Positions 25,301 through 36,011 of a stretch of 64,000 nt of DNA are shown piece after piece. The notes beneath the pieces were generated by a model. It made no database searches. It saw only the letters and a list, made by a program, of their open reading frames with translations, and was not told the DNA's origin. Where the stretch lies: assembly GCA_028622995.1 (NCBI GenBank), contig JAJQJQ010000040.1:1-64000 (forward strand), given 5' to 3'. The translations under genes were made by a program, and so were the position numbers. The first letter of the stretch is position 1, and every line of letters begins with the position of its first letter. The DNA is from Panagrolaimus kolymaensis. Taxonomy: Eukaryota > Nematoda > Chromadorea > Rhabditida > Panagrolaimidae.

Positions 25301-28183
25301 GAAGAAAATAATCGTATTGAAGATGATGATGACGATGAACGAGGTTGACACTAATATATTAATATATTAATATATTAAAGTTTTTTTACGATTTTGTTTT
25401 AGGCCGAAGTGCAATAATTGGGAGAGAACCGCCGACAACAACATTTCGATCACCCACTTCGCTTTCACAAAATCAAAACGATTTTCAATCTGTTACTCGT
25501 CCAGAATATGCTCGAGGTTTGTACTTGTTTGGGTATTTAGTAAATTTGTTTCTCCTCTATGTTAATTCATAAAATGTGCTTACTTTATTCGAAAAAACCA
25601 CTTTCTCTAACTCTAACATTTTGTTGTAAATTTTTAATTATTATTTTTAAATAATGCACTTAAGATGGCTTTGCACAAAATCCGATAAATTCTGCTGACT
25701 TTGGTGACAGCTTAATTTTGCCATACACTGAAAATTTCTTTGGATCGAAAACAAATTCTCCCGATGCACAGATCGTTGATCCACCACAACGAGCTTTTCA
25801 CTATCACAGGCATGACACTCCTCCATTTCAAGCTTCATCAGCATCTGGTCATGGCCAAAATTACGACGCTGATAATTCGTTGTTTGCCCCAAATCAGGGT
25901 ATTCATTTATGTTTCTTAAGTTTTTCTTCGGTTCTGTGTAAAGTGATTTGTTGTTTTTCTTTCTACTTTTTTCTGTTAGGAATTAGAATTTTGCTTTTAA
26001 ATAATAAAAATTCGGCTAAAAAAAATTAGTTTTAGGACTAAAAGGTGATAAAGGCGATCCAGGCCCACCTGGACAATGTCATCCAACGGATTGTGCAGGC
26101 TTTTATTCAGTTGCATCTCCTCCACCAAGATATGAACGACTTTCGGATGAAGATATTGCTAGAATTGCAAATTATCCTGGCGTTAAAGTGAATCACAAAT
26201 TTTTAGTTTTTTTTTCAAATCATTAATAAAATTTATAGGGAGCAAAAGGAGATGGACATTCTCAAGAAAGTTCATCATCCATTCAAGCGCCTACTTCCTT
26301 ACCAGCTTATGATTCTCAACTCCATCGTTACACTAGCAAAGGAGAAAAAGGTGAAAAAGGTGATCGTGGACCTATTGGACCTCCCGGTCAACCTGGATTT
26401 CAACATTCTGGGGGCAGTAGCAGTAGTGGTGGTCTTGTTAGTTGCTTTATATTTTTTGAGCAAATAATAATCAAAAAATTAAGGTATCTGTTTATCCAAC
26501 ATCAACGGAATTATTTGCTTCACATCGCTCAACACAAGTAGGACAACTTGCTTTTAGTGTTTCAAGTCAAGAATTATTTATTCGAGTAAATAATGGTTGG
26601 CAAAGAATTAAACTTGAAGGTTTTTATCCAGCAATTGAACAACGTCCACCGGTTGTGAGTTTGGATTTTTTAAAATTTGATCAAATATGCTAATGCTTAT
26701 TACTTTAATCCTCTGTTTTTTGCTAAAACCTTTAAAAAACAAACTATTATTTTTTTTGTTAACAATTCATTTTATTTCTTAAAAAATGTGTTCAAATAAT
26801 TTCTATCTATCGCTTTTCCTCTTTTTTTAAACTAACCCGCTTTATCTTTCTTTTCTTTCAGCCAATAACTTTTGAAGCTCTATCATCAAAAGATGATCAT
26901 CTCGCTTATTGGGTATGCTTTTACTTTCCTTTTATTTCCTATCGTTCTTTTAATAGCTTGCAAAACTAATATAATTTACCATTTTGTGTCTTAGCTCAAT
27001 GATGATGGAGATGTAAGTGGAAATCACGAACCTTGTGTAAATCGAAGATCTGTTGACGATGTTGTTGTGGTGTGTCCTAATCACTTATTTATTACTAACA
27101 CTTTCAAATTGCCACACTAATATCTCCTTTTTTAAACTTATTGATTTTTTGCACAAAAAACACACTATATTTTAAAGTTTAAAAGCAGCACCTAAATTTT
27201 ATTTTTGAAGTGGCTTTTATTTTTTGAGTTATTTTTTTTGGAATGAATTTAAAATAATTCTCTCTAGACGGCACCAGCGGATGAATATCGACCTCCTCCT
27301 CCAGCTGTCTCTCAACATGCCCGAGAATATGAAGTTCAAACTCTTGCACCGCCAAGAAGAATTGATGATTCATCTCAAGTGATTCTCCCTCAACGACCTC
27401 ATGATGCCCAAACTTTGCAACAACCTCAACAAACAGCTCATCCTCACCATCCTTATGTAAATCCCAAGGATAAAGTTGTAAGTTTACGATGGTAATTTTG
27501 AATTTTGAGCGAATTTAAAATATTTATAGCTTCATTTAATCGCTTTGAATACTCCGTTAAATGGTAAAATGGCAGGAATTCGTGGAGCTGATTTGCATTG
27601 TTATCAACAAGCTCGTCAAGCTGGTTTTCGAACAACTTTCCGCGCATTTCTTTCCTCCAAAGTTCAGGTAAACTTATTTCAATTTTTGAATGCCACAAAA
27701 AATTTTATTTAAGGATTTGCGTCATTTGGTCCATTATGCTGACAATGACACAATTGTGGTTAATGCTCGTGGGGAAAAATTATTTGAAAGTTGGGGAAAT
27801 GTTTTCACTCCATCGATAACACCTTATGATGTTCCATTATATTCCTTCAATCATCGAAATATCTTTGATGATCCATTATGGTAAAATATTTTGAGTTTTG
27901 ACCTTTCAAATTTAACCCATTCATTGTTAGGGCTGATCGATACATTTGGCATGGCAGTGATGAATCTGGCCGTCGTGTGGAACATAGCTCATGTGAAGCT
28001 TGGCGTTCTCCTGCTCCTTATGCTCATGGAATGGCTTCTGCGGTTTTACGAGGTCGCCCTCTCATTAATGATGGCGAACAAGTTTCATGCCGACGTCATC
28101 TCATCGTTCTTTGCGTTGAAAATATGTCCAAATATAACATTGATTTAAGACTTAGCAAACGAATGTCTTGGAAAAAACTTTAA
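13385..28183 (+). CDS. cle-1: Collagen XV/XVIII homologue with C-terminal endostatin
   Basis: A secreted basement-membrane collagen proteoglycan; its C. elegans relative acts in cell migration and synapse organisation. Longest form, 1266 aa: exons 13385-13448 (signal peptide), 13497-13944, 13999-14635 and 14686-14806 encode two fibronectin III domains and a MAM domain (CDFE near its start, WVAIDDI near its end). Exons 19031-19491 and 19541-19630 encode the thrombospondin-N/laminin-G-like domain, which is completed by 24829-24897. Shared exons follow: 25006-25038, 25229-25343 (with EASGFDEG, a likely glycosaminoglycan site), 25403-25516, 25665-25898, 26036-26187 and 26239-26436 (short Gly-X-Y stretches), 26484-26654 (trimerisation domain), 26862-26912, 26995-27069, 27268-27477 (hinge). 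Exons 27530-27667, 27714-27880 and 27931-28183 encode endostatin, with its four cysteines and [21 protein letters not shown] and LIVLCVEN. Two further alternative first exons are listed separately. An AATAAA lies at 28371. Confidence 0.92.
14807..17406. other. Large cle-1 intron and probable internal promoter
   Basis: 2.6 kb with no exon I can support. Most of it is T-rich intronic sequence. A short stretch at about 16840-17100 is clearly richer in G+C and holds repeated CGTCGT units just upstream of the alternative first exon at 17407. That is where a promoter for the short isoform would be expected, but no core element can be named. Confidence 0.35.
17407..17479 (+). CDS. cle-1: cle-1 alternative first exon (short isoform)
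   Basis: ATG followed by a compact signal peptide ([19 protein letters not shown]) and YDIPG, then a canonical donor GGAG/gtaag. The exon ends in phase 1, exactly like exon 14686-14806 of the long form. Both therefore join the exon at 19031 in the same frame, creating an Asp codon (D in DEETDVDL). Joined to the common exons it yields 867 aa with the laminin-G-like domain directly after the signal peptide. The C. elegans gene is known to make several isoforms from separate promoters, so this fits. That it is used in this species is inferred. Confidence 0.8.
19662..19702 (+). other. Orphan exon-like segment after the cle-1 LamG exon
   Basis: Thirty-one bases after the GAA that ends the laminin-G-like exon lies a consensus acceptor (TTTATTCCAG) followed by an open stretch reading [13 protein letters not shown]. 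It resembles the normal end of this domain, which is supplied by the exon at 24829 ([13 protein letters not shown]). It could be a mutually exclusive alternative exon or a decaying duplicate. The upstream intron would be only 31 nt, and I find no donor giving phase 0 to the next common exon except an early, weak one. Existence as an exon is unproven. Confidence 0.3.
21262..21458. mobile_element. 197-bp inverted-repeat MITE in a cle-1 intron
   Basis: The left end ACTAGTATAGTTGTGCACCC plus about 16 further bases is repeated as its reverse complement at the right end. The ends contain TA/TAGTTGTGC, so a TA target duplication of the Tc1/mariner kind is possible but not certain, because the symmetry continues beyond it. 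The interior is T-rich with no coding capacity. It sits between the laminin-G-like exons and the mucin-like first exon, in a region that should hold a promoter. Confidence 0.7.
22194..22207 (+). promoter_or_regulatory. 3' splice acceptor 12 nt upstream of a start codon (likely trans-splice site)
   Basis: TTTGCTTTTAG ends at 22195, twelve bases before the ATG of the mucin-like cle-1 exon. An acceptor so close to an initiator that begins a signal peptide is the usual layout of a spliced-leader trans-splicing site in nematodes. An alternative is a short 5' UTR exon further upstream. Confidence 0.5.
22208..24802 (+). CDS. cle-1: cle-1 alternative first exon encoding an 865-residue mucin-like domain
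   Basis: One continuous 2595-nt exon. It starts with [18 protein letters not shown], a signal peptide, and continues with RKKRQ at about residues 74-78, a furin-type site. The rest is almost entirely Thr/Ser/Pro/Glu with many TTT and SST runs and NxS/T sites. Such composition predicts dense O-glycosylation. NGSGEDPS and SSGDP are possible glycosaminoglycan attachment sites. The exon ends in phase 0 (ACG ACG/gttag) and joins 24829 ([12 protein letters not shown]), so this isoform replaces most of the laminin-G-like domain and keeps hinge, helix, trimerisation domain and endostatin: 1524 aa. I chose the ATG because a splice acceptor lies 12 nt upstream and the hydrophobic segment follows at once. 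I know of no comparable exon in C. elegans cle-1. Confidence 0.8.
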
Positions 28184-28370
28184 ACAAACTTTAATTAACC
28201 CCTAAAATATTTTTGATACCCGTGTTTTTCTTGTGTTTTTTTGTTATTAGAAATTAAAGCCATGTTTTAACGGCCATAGTTTTACCCATTACAATCTCTC
28301 ATCTTTTTTTTTGTAGTTTTATTTTTCTCTTATTACGATACTGCCATTTTAATATTAACCACTTTGTTTT

Positions 28371-28376
28371 AATAAA
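28371..28376 (+). terminator. Candidate poly(A) signal of cle-1
   Basis: AATAAA about 190 bp downstream of the cle-1 stop codon, in an AT-rich UTR-like stretch. It is the first canonical hexamer after the stop on this strand. Cleavage position is unknown. Confidence 0.4.
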
Positions 28377-28465
28377 TACTATTATTTGATAATTATAAGA
28401 AAATCAACAAAAATAAACAACATCTACGCTAAAATTGCATCCCATTCGAGTTAATTCTTTTGCCT

Positions 28466-28504
28466 GTTGGTTTGGCCGAGTGGTTAAAGGCGCTCGATTT
28501 TGAC
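28466..28504 (+). pseudogene. 5' half of a type II (Ser/Leu-like) tRNA
   Basis: The D-arm and box A are intact (TGGCCGAGTGGTTAAAGGC), preceded by a 7-nt acceptor-like strand and followed by an anticodon-stem start, CTCGATTTTGAC. After that the similarity ends. No matching 3' anticodon strand, variable arm, box B (GGTTCGAATCC) or acceptor complement is seen in the next 120 bases. It is a truncated tRNA copy or a tRNA-derived fragment, not a working gene. A GC-poor but partly structured sequence with CCGTCAGAGG follows, which I cannot place. Confidence 0.6.
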
Positions 28505-28631
28505 ATTTTATTTAAAAAGCTATGATGAAGAAATTCTTTCCCCGTCAGAGGATGATGTTGACAAGATTCACTGAGCCACTTTTTTTTTTTAACTTTTTTT
28601 ATTTAATTGTTTTAAATGCTTCTTTTAAAAA

Positions 28632-30134
28632 CTAACAACAAAACTTATGATTTCTAGAATATTTAAAATAATGCGATGGAATTACAAAAAATAAAATAAG
28701 TGAGATCAAAATAAGGAATGCAAAAATGCAAGCGGTTATAAGTCCAAGATGAAGGAGGGAAAGGCAAACAGCTGAATTAGTATCGGATGATTCAAGTGTT
28801 GAAATATGTGTGGAAGAAGATGCCTTAAACATTTATCGTTAACATGAAAATATGAATGCATAATTTTAAATTATTACCTTTCGAGAATCATCTCTTCGAA
28901 ATCTTAAATGCATTGAAAGAGTTGTAACTTCAGCTAAATCACTGATAGGATGATCGAAATGTCTCCGTTGCCGCTTACTCGCTGGCTCGGAACAATTTGT
29001 AAATGAACAACTTCGTGACATACAAACTCGCAAATTACAAAAAATATTGACTTCATTGCTAAAAAAAATAAATGTGTTCCATGTTTTGAAAAAAATTCAA
29101 ACCTTGTTGGAAAAGCCCATGCTTTAATTTTATTCAAAAATACGACTTCTTTTGAAGTTTCAGATTTTTCAAAATTTGTCCAAATTCGACCTCGAGGTTG
29201 AACAGTGCATCCTCGATCATCGCTTAATTCAAGGTTACTTTTAGCATCGGTGGCCCAACATCTGCCAATCTGAGAATCAGCGACAGGTTTTTCAAGTCTG
29301 ACGATATATGACTGCAATAAAAAAAAGAAATGCAAAAAATGAGCTTATGAAACCATCAATTAAAAAAACGACTTACAATTGGATCTCCAATGTTTAATGG
29401 CGCCGCCAAGGGTTTTGCATTTATTCCATGACCAGCTCGAATTTCAACATTATATTTTAAATTTGCTGCCGGCATTAAAGCATTTGGTGGTAATGTAGCT
29501 GAAATAATTTCAGTTGTGGTATGTTTACTATCGACTGTAACACCACCAAAATCGACTGTAATCATGCTATCGTGTCTAAAATATTTGTAAATTAAATGAT
29601 TAGTTTTTTTATTTAGCAAAATTCAGCTTTGACTAAATATTTGAGTCTCGAATAAGTTTGTTTACCTATCTTCCACAGACGTTGATGGAATGCACGTTAA
29701 TAAATATTTTTTATCAGTACTTTGTAAAAATCCAACATTATCTTGAACGATGATTGCATTTTCAAGATTGCCTTCACCATTCCTTTTTGTTTCGCATCCA
29801 TCAAGTGGAATCTAAAATAAAGCCTTTTTTTCTTCAAATAGCTCAAAACCAATAACCTTAAGCGTGTATGTTTTTTGAGGCAACATAGATCCATTAACAT
29901 ATACGCAATTTGGATATCCTTCTTCACTATAAACAATTCCACGAAATGTTGAATCAAAATTAAGAGAAAGCACAAAATTATCCTAAAAAAGAAACATGAA
30001 ATGAAAATATTTTAATTCGAATCATAACCAACCTGATCACAGCTAACACTAGTATCAAGCAATCGTGAGGCAAACAATAATGGAGGCCAATCAAAAATCA
30101 AAATAAAGAAAAATATTAGTGTTATTGGAATCAT
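28632..30134 (-). CDS. Zona pellucida domain transmembrane protein, cuticlin-like
   Basis: An apical matrix or cuticle protein by family. Seven exons (30134-30033, 29982-29857, 29811-29666, 29575-29377, 29311-29103, 29058-28878, 28823-28632) give 384 aa. A signal peptide (MIPITLIFFFILIFDWPP) is followed almost directly by the ZP module, starting VSCDQDNFVLSLNF. The paired cysteines of ZP-N and ZP-C follow (GYPNCVYVNG; IGRCWATDA; IFCNLRVCMSRSC). The basic tract KRQRR is a furin-type consensus cleavage site, where ZP proteins are released for polymerisation. Then come a short Ser/Thr-rich stretch and a C-terminal membrane segment (LITACIFAFLILISLILFFV) with a 15-residue tail. It matches the cutl/cuticlin group in layout; I cannot name the orthologue. 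Confidence 0.82.
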
Positions 30135-31611
30135 TTAAATTAAATTAAATGGGAATCTAAAAAAACACACCAATTCTGGATTATTGGAAATAAAGTGTTT
30201 TCAAACATGGATGGCATTGAAAAAAAAGCAACGGCATACATGCTTTTGTAAAACGTCGCAAAAAAAAACTTTTATTAAAAGCGTCAAAAAATAATTGAAT
30301 CCTATTTTTTTCTATTGTTCCGTAAATGGGATGACCAATTTAATAAGAAAAAAAATTTTGAAACTCAAAAAAGCCTAAGTCAATTTGAATGAGACCGCGT
30401 TGGCAGCGATGGTGATGATGATGGCTGTGGCGGCCTTGTAAAAAGAATAGCAGAAAAAAATGAACGAACATCCTCGGATCGGAGGAGAAAAAAAATAAAG
30501 TGAACAATAATAAAATTACCGTGTATTATTATTTTTGCGCGAAAAAGAAGAAAAGAGACGCAAAAGAATTTCTATCCAATCCAACTAATTGCAATCCTGT
30601 CACCACACTACCACAGAACTGAACTAGACATTCAAAAAAAATTCTCTCATCGATGGATCGCTAACAAACACCACTACGAGGTTCCGGCGAAAAGGAGTTT
30701 CACTCATCCGAAAGCTTTTTTCCTTCTTTTCTCAAAGCTTCGAAACAAACAAAACAAGAAAAAAAGGAAAGGCAGAAGCATTAATTCTTTTTCAGAAGAA
30801 AAAAAAAGAAACAGGATTCTTAAAAAAGAAGTAAAAAAATATATTTAAAAAAAGTTTGCATTTTGTTTATTTTTTTCAGATAATTACAGTAAACAACAAT
30901 GGGATCGAGACATTTTTCTTTGGTCGATGATACTTCAAAAAAAAAAACAGGCGAATCATACAATAATAATTTCACGCTTATTATTCAATAAAATTGAGAG
31001 GCAAAAATGTGAGATTATACTCTTCAACCAAGATACGATTTTTCTTTCATTCGGAAATAAAAAAACGAACGCATAAAACTTTCGATTTTAAAGCATTATT
31101 TTACTTTTTCTTTCTGCTTCATTGAATTTATTTCCTTTTTTTATTATGCTAATTAATAAGATAAAACTAGTTTTGGCTTTTAGGGTTTTATAAAAAAAAG
31201 TATTAAACCTTCCCCGAAAACCCACTTCCAATATACATAAATTGAAATTTTGGTTACAATAATAAGCAAAAGGAAGCTTTGTAAAAAATTCACCATTTTT
31301 AGCGTAAATTTAAAGGTCGGTATTTTGTGGATAATTTATACATAATTTAGGATAAAATATTAATTAATTTTGTTAGAATTATGCGGGTAACAAAAATAAA
31401 AGGCATAGAAAGATTAATTCTAAATCGTAGTAGTAAAACTTATTACATTATAATAATTTAGGAGTCATCTTTTTTTAAGCTTTGAAACCTTGAAAGAATT
31501 AAAATAAAAACCATAAATTTTTCAAAATAGAAAAGGCACAATCTGGTAAAATTCTTTCAAGGTTCTCTAAGCTGCGTTTCAAAAGTTTCAAAAAAAAAAC
31601 ATAAAAAAGAA
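30135..31611. other. 1.5-kb gap, purine-rich on the + strand
   Basis: Lies upstream of the ZP gene and downstream of the Shc gene, both minus-strand. I find no exon, tRNA or inverted repeat of note. The first 900 bases are strikingly A/G-rich on the + strand, hence T/C-rich on the transcribed minus strand, like introns in this window. That suggests transcribed leader sequence of the ZP gene. Confidence 0.4.
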
Positions 31612-34280
31612 TTATGGAAGCCGCCGCTGAGGGCGAATGACAGGTTTTTTAAGAAAAATTGCAGAAGTTTTAGAGCAAAGTGGAGTTTGAGTTGAAAAAT
31701 GAAATTGTATGAGATGAATGACAGATGAGAATTCACCGGCATGGCTTCGAATCTGAAAAAGAAAAAAATATGAACATTTTTTTTCTTGGCCTATATTCAA
31801 TTGTTCGAAAAAAGGACACACCTGGCCTTGTTGATTGACGACACAAATATGGTAGGGTAATTTATTTCGAAGGGCTGTAACAATGAATTGACCTGGTTGA
31901 AGGGATGATTGTCTGACTTAAAATTATATTATTGTTTATTTGGTTAATAGTTTAATAAAACAAACCTAAAAACTCTCCATCTTTAACCAATCGGGATTCA
32001 GCTAAAAGACGATGAATGGTTCCATGAAACCATGGTTGCTCATCAAGATATTCAGAAAGTCGAGCAAATTGTGAAAGGGACAGCTGCAGTTTCTTTTCTA
32101 AAATAATTTTAAGATACTGTAGATTTAAAAAAAAGAAGATAAATTTAGTTTTTATGGGTTTTAGAAAATTAAAAATATCCTATTATTTCCATTTTATTTT
32201 TATTTGGAGCGGATGGCGAATAAACATTCGAGAACATACATTACTTTAAATTTCTCTGTCAACCTTCCACATATATTTTTTTTTAAATCAAAACGATTGT
32301 GGGAAAGTAAATAAAATCCACATCAAAAATTCAATAATACAAATTAAGGCAGATAAAAGGAAAAAACAAACTTAATTAAATAAAAAAACTTGTTTTTTTC
32401 GTTTTATCTCCCACAATTTATACTTATTTTTTTACAAGTAAAGTAAGTATGTAAGGCTTTTATTAGTATTTTTTTTACAATTACTTACCTTTTCGACTTC
32501 GAAAGAATTTATTTGTCCAATGAAGGGAATCTAAAAATATAAGGATTATTTATATCTTAAGTGAGTGCAAAACAAAAATTGTATGATCCTCTACTTTCAG
32601 CAGCTTCGGGAAATACAAAAAAATCATCATGAACGCCAGAGTCATGGCTTGATGCTACAGATGAAGCATATGAAGCGCTTGTAATACTTTCATCAAAGCT
32701 TTGTGAATTTAAACTTGTATAATCCGATCCCAACGCAGCACTTTCATCCAAATCCGTTAATCGAAGATTACCAAGTTTTTTCTTTAATGGAAGTGCTAAT
32801 TTTTGAGCTCTTAATTGAAATGATTCCTTGATGCTTTTGAATATGACTTTTCGCTTTTTTCTTGGCGGAAGTGGAGGGTCTTTAGGCGTTTCAGGTAAAA
32901 ATTGAAGTTGTTGTTTTTGGGTTTCATATTGACGAATTCTTTCTTGAATTTCTTGTTCTTTTCTTTTAAGATTTTTAATTTCTATATCATATTTGGAGGA
33001 ACGATGAGGAGGAGATTTTTGATGAGATGTTTCATTTCTTCCAATTTTTATACTTTCTTCATAAACTTGTTTCATCCTTGCCAAAATTTTTGGTGTCTTT
33101 TTAGCTAATGGTGGAACTGTTGCATATACTCTCCCATCATCCTCATTAACTCCAATGTCTCCTTCATCATTTTCATGCCTTTCATGAATTTCAACAATTT
33201 TAGATTTTTTCGGTTTCAATTTTTCTGGGATTTCTACTACTTCCGATGAAGCATCAGGATGCATCATATTAGTTTTATATGGATTAATTTTTCGGAAATC
33301 TTCCATATTTAAATAAATATTTGTAATATTTTGAATATTTGTTGTTGTAGAAGGGCTTAAAATTTCATTTTGAAGAATCAGAGCTTCAGCACGTTCGGAT
33401 AAAGCCATAATTTTAACTTGTTGATGAAGTCTTTCTGAATCAATTGAAGTTATTTGATGAACAAAACCCTTGCCATCTTCTGCTGGGGTTGAAAGGCGTA
33501 GAAGACAATACGCACCGTTGGGGGTCGTAGGTGAAGGAGTCATACACTCCGCTATCTTAAAAGAATTATTACTACCATTTTTAACGGAAAAAAAAGATAA
33601 AAAATTTAATACTTTATTAACATCAATATTTCCACCATCTCTTTTTTCAGCAAATACAGTAAATGCAAGTTTCATTGCCGCAAGAACTTGAATTCCACAT
33701 TCACTTTGAATAACATAATAATAGCGAGTTTCAGGTTTTCCAACTTTTCTTTCAAGTGCATAATATCCAATTATATCTCTATTATCAGGATCAATATGAG
33801 CAAAGGCAATGTCCTCGATTTTGTGGCGGGCGTGAAATATGTTGGTAATATAATCGCCAAGGGTAAAAACATTATCGTATATTGAAAACTGAACTTCAAC
33901 ATTTTTTACAAGGGTTTTAGCATTTTCAAGAAACTAAAATTAATGACTTTTTGAGAGAAAAAAAGTAAGTAAAGAGACTTACCCTTTCAGCTATATCAGA
34001 AATTTCTGTGTCATCGCTTATAACAGCAGCAGCTAGAGCCACTTTTCTCAAGCATCCACAAACAATGGAAACTCGATTATCAACATCGGGTTCCTCGGCT
34101 ATTGAATGTGGAAGTTGAATTTTACCAACGTACTAAAACCACATTTTCCTTACTACGTTTATATGTATAATAAAGAAAAGCTACCGTAACAATGAATGGT
34201 ATACCACTTTTAAGTTGTTCAATAGCTTTTTTAAGCCATTCATCTTCTGCGGAAGTATTGGAAATGGGTGGTCTTAACAT
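31612..34280 (-). CDS. SHC: Shc adaptor protein (PTB-CH1-SH2)
   Basis: Links phosphotyrosine receptors to downstream signalling. Exons 34280-34185, 34132-33983, 33933-32595, 32530-32489, 32097-31966, 31916-31822 and 31752-31612 give 664 aa. The PTB domain fills about residues 1-190 (GIPFIVTYVGKIQLPHS at its start; FAHIDPDNRDIIGYYALER inside). A long, charged, coiled-coil-prone linker in the large third exon corresponds to CH1. The SH2 domain starts at QPWFHGTIHRLLAE, has FLVRQSS with the phosphate-binding Arg, and continues with SVIHLIQFHF. PTB before SH2 and the PWFHG...FLVR sequence are diagnostic for Shc. The linker is several times longer than in C. elegans SHC-1. I see tyrosines (DYTSLN, VYATVPP) but no YxN Grb2-docking motif in it. 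The donor after FL splits the FLVR codons across an intron. Confidence 0.88.
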
Positions 34281-35165
34281 TTTTTCAACATAAGAAAAAA
34301 GTTGGAAATTATTTTAAACCGCGTAAACGCATCATAAACAAAATCAATAATTGCTACTTTTATTTCGACTTATAGCTCCGCTCAAGGCAAAGCAAGCAAG
34401 CGAAAATATAACTGCGCAAGAAAGCCGTCAACAGCAAGCTGACTCTCCACACACATATAAACAAAAAGCGAAGGCATTAATTGCAATTTTTACGTGCGCT
34501 TGCTTTACCACTGCTGCCGCCGCCATTGCCACTACCGTGGTTGCTTTCAAATATGTTTTTCATTTGTTCAAAATAACCTTTGTTTTTGTTTGTTTATTTT
34601 AAAAACACCTTTCGAATTAGTATTTACAATTTTTTTTCAAGATTTTGAAATTTTTGTTATTTTTACAAATTTACAAAATTCTAAAGCATAAATGAAAATG
34701 TAATTTAAATTGGATAAAATGATTAAGATTGGGTTTTTTATAAAAAAGAATTATGTGCATATACATACTTGTTTCAAAAAAATTTTGAACAAAGAAATGT
34801 AAAGAATTTCCGATTAAGATTAACTTTACTATTTGGATTTTCCGTGTGCCTGTTCGCTTTCTTTTACAAAAAAAAAGTTATGCTTTTAAAATGACTTTTT
34901 TTCTTCTGTATTTTGTGGAGAAATGGTATAACTTTAAATAATTTTCATTGCTAGATTTTGTTTATTTCTGTAAATATCAATAATTCTCACAACCAATTTT
35001 ATTAAAAAATTTGATACAAAACTTGCGAAATTTTTTTACTTTAAAAAAAGATTAAAATGTTACCAATTAGTAAATAAAAATAAAAAGTTATATACAATAA
35101 TTTGACAAAAAAAAAGAAGAGAAATAAAAAGAGATCAAAAACTTAATATTAAAAAAACAGAACTT
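34281..35165. other. Intergenic between Shc start and TPPP stop
   Basis: 885 bp. The first 250 bases upstream of the Shc ATG include a G+C-richer patch (about 34370-34540) that could be promoter. The open frames there encode low-complexity Ala/Thr strings and I do not consider them genes. The rest is AT-rich. Confidence 0.4.
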
Positions 35166-36011
35166 TTAAGATTTGGAATGAACTTTGTCGTATGTATCAG
35201 CATTTTTATATGCTCCTACATAACCAGTGTTATTTTTAGTCTCGTCTCGTCCAGCTTTTCCTTTGCCTTTTCCTTCCGCATCGAATCGTTCTTTGTGGGC
35301 TCCAGTGTATTTGGTGTGATCTGTGAGACGACTATAAACTCCATCAGTGGAAGCTTTAGCAGCAGAATTAACAACGGGTGATTCAAGTTTTGAAAGCTTG
35401 GAAATGATATCATCAAGTTCATCCTGAAGTGGTAAGATTTCAAATATGCGAGAAAAAACTAAACCTTTTTACCTGAACATCTTTTTTGGTTTTTTGAGCT
35501 TTTTCTTGTGCAACATTTGCTAGAACTTGTTGAGTTTCCGCAAAGGTGGTACGTTTCTTTGGTCTAAAATAGTTTTAAATCACTTTTTTTAAATCCAGAA
35601 AAAACTTTATTAGAAATTTGCAAAAATTGGGAAATTGTAAATTTTGTTGCTTTCAAAGTGACAGCCAAAAAAATGGCGGATATGATTTAAACTTTAAAGT
35701 TATGTAATTTCTCTTTTTATGTGCCTATATTTTATGGAAAAAAAGCTTACCCTGCGACTTTTGAGAATGCGATTCCAGTAACGGTAGTTGTTACAGTTTT
35801 ACCATCGATAACTCCAGCGTCTGGAAAAATTTTCATTCAGTAAAAAAGGGGGAAATATTAAATAAATACCTTTAAGCCATTTATCAAAATTTTTTCCTGT
35901 CATTTCTGTGGCAGTATTTGAGCCAAATTTCATAAAAGTTTCCCATCGTTTTTTAGCATCCTTTTCATCTTCCCATTTAAATTGAAAATTTGAACCAGCT
36001 GTGGCAGGCAT
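35166..36011 (-). CDS. tppp-1: Tubulin polymerisation-promoting protein (TPPP/p25)
   Basis: A small protein that binds and bundles microtubules. Four exons (36011-35870, 35820-35751, 35563-35473, 35423-35166) give 186 aa, the size of animal p25 proteins. The core begins at about residue 7 with FKWEDEKDAKKRWETFMKFG and includes GKNFDKWLKDAGVIDGK. The flexible C-terminus carries the family signature YSRLTDHTKYTGAHKERFD followed by GKGKGRAGR. I chose MPATAG as the start rather than an in-frame ATG nine codons upstream, because the upstream residues (MAFFLLLKT) look like translated UTR. The long N-terminal tail of vertebrate TPPP1 is absent, as in other invertebrate short forms. Confidence 0.93.

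Noticed and set aside
25347..25378. Short tandem TAATATAT repeat in a cle-1 intron.
   Set aside because: Simple AT microsatellite of about three units; no sign of function.
34351..34691. Open frames rich in Ala/Thr upstream of Shc.
   Set aside because: Low complexity, opposite to Shc, with no downstream exons; more likely promoter.
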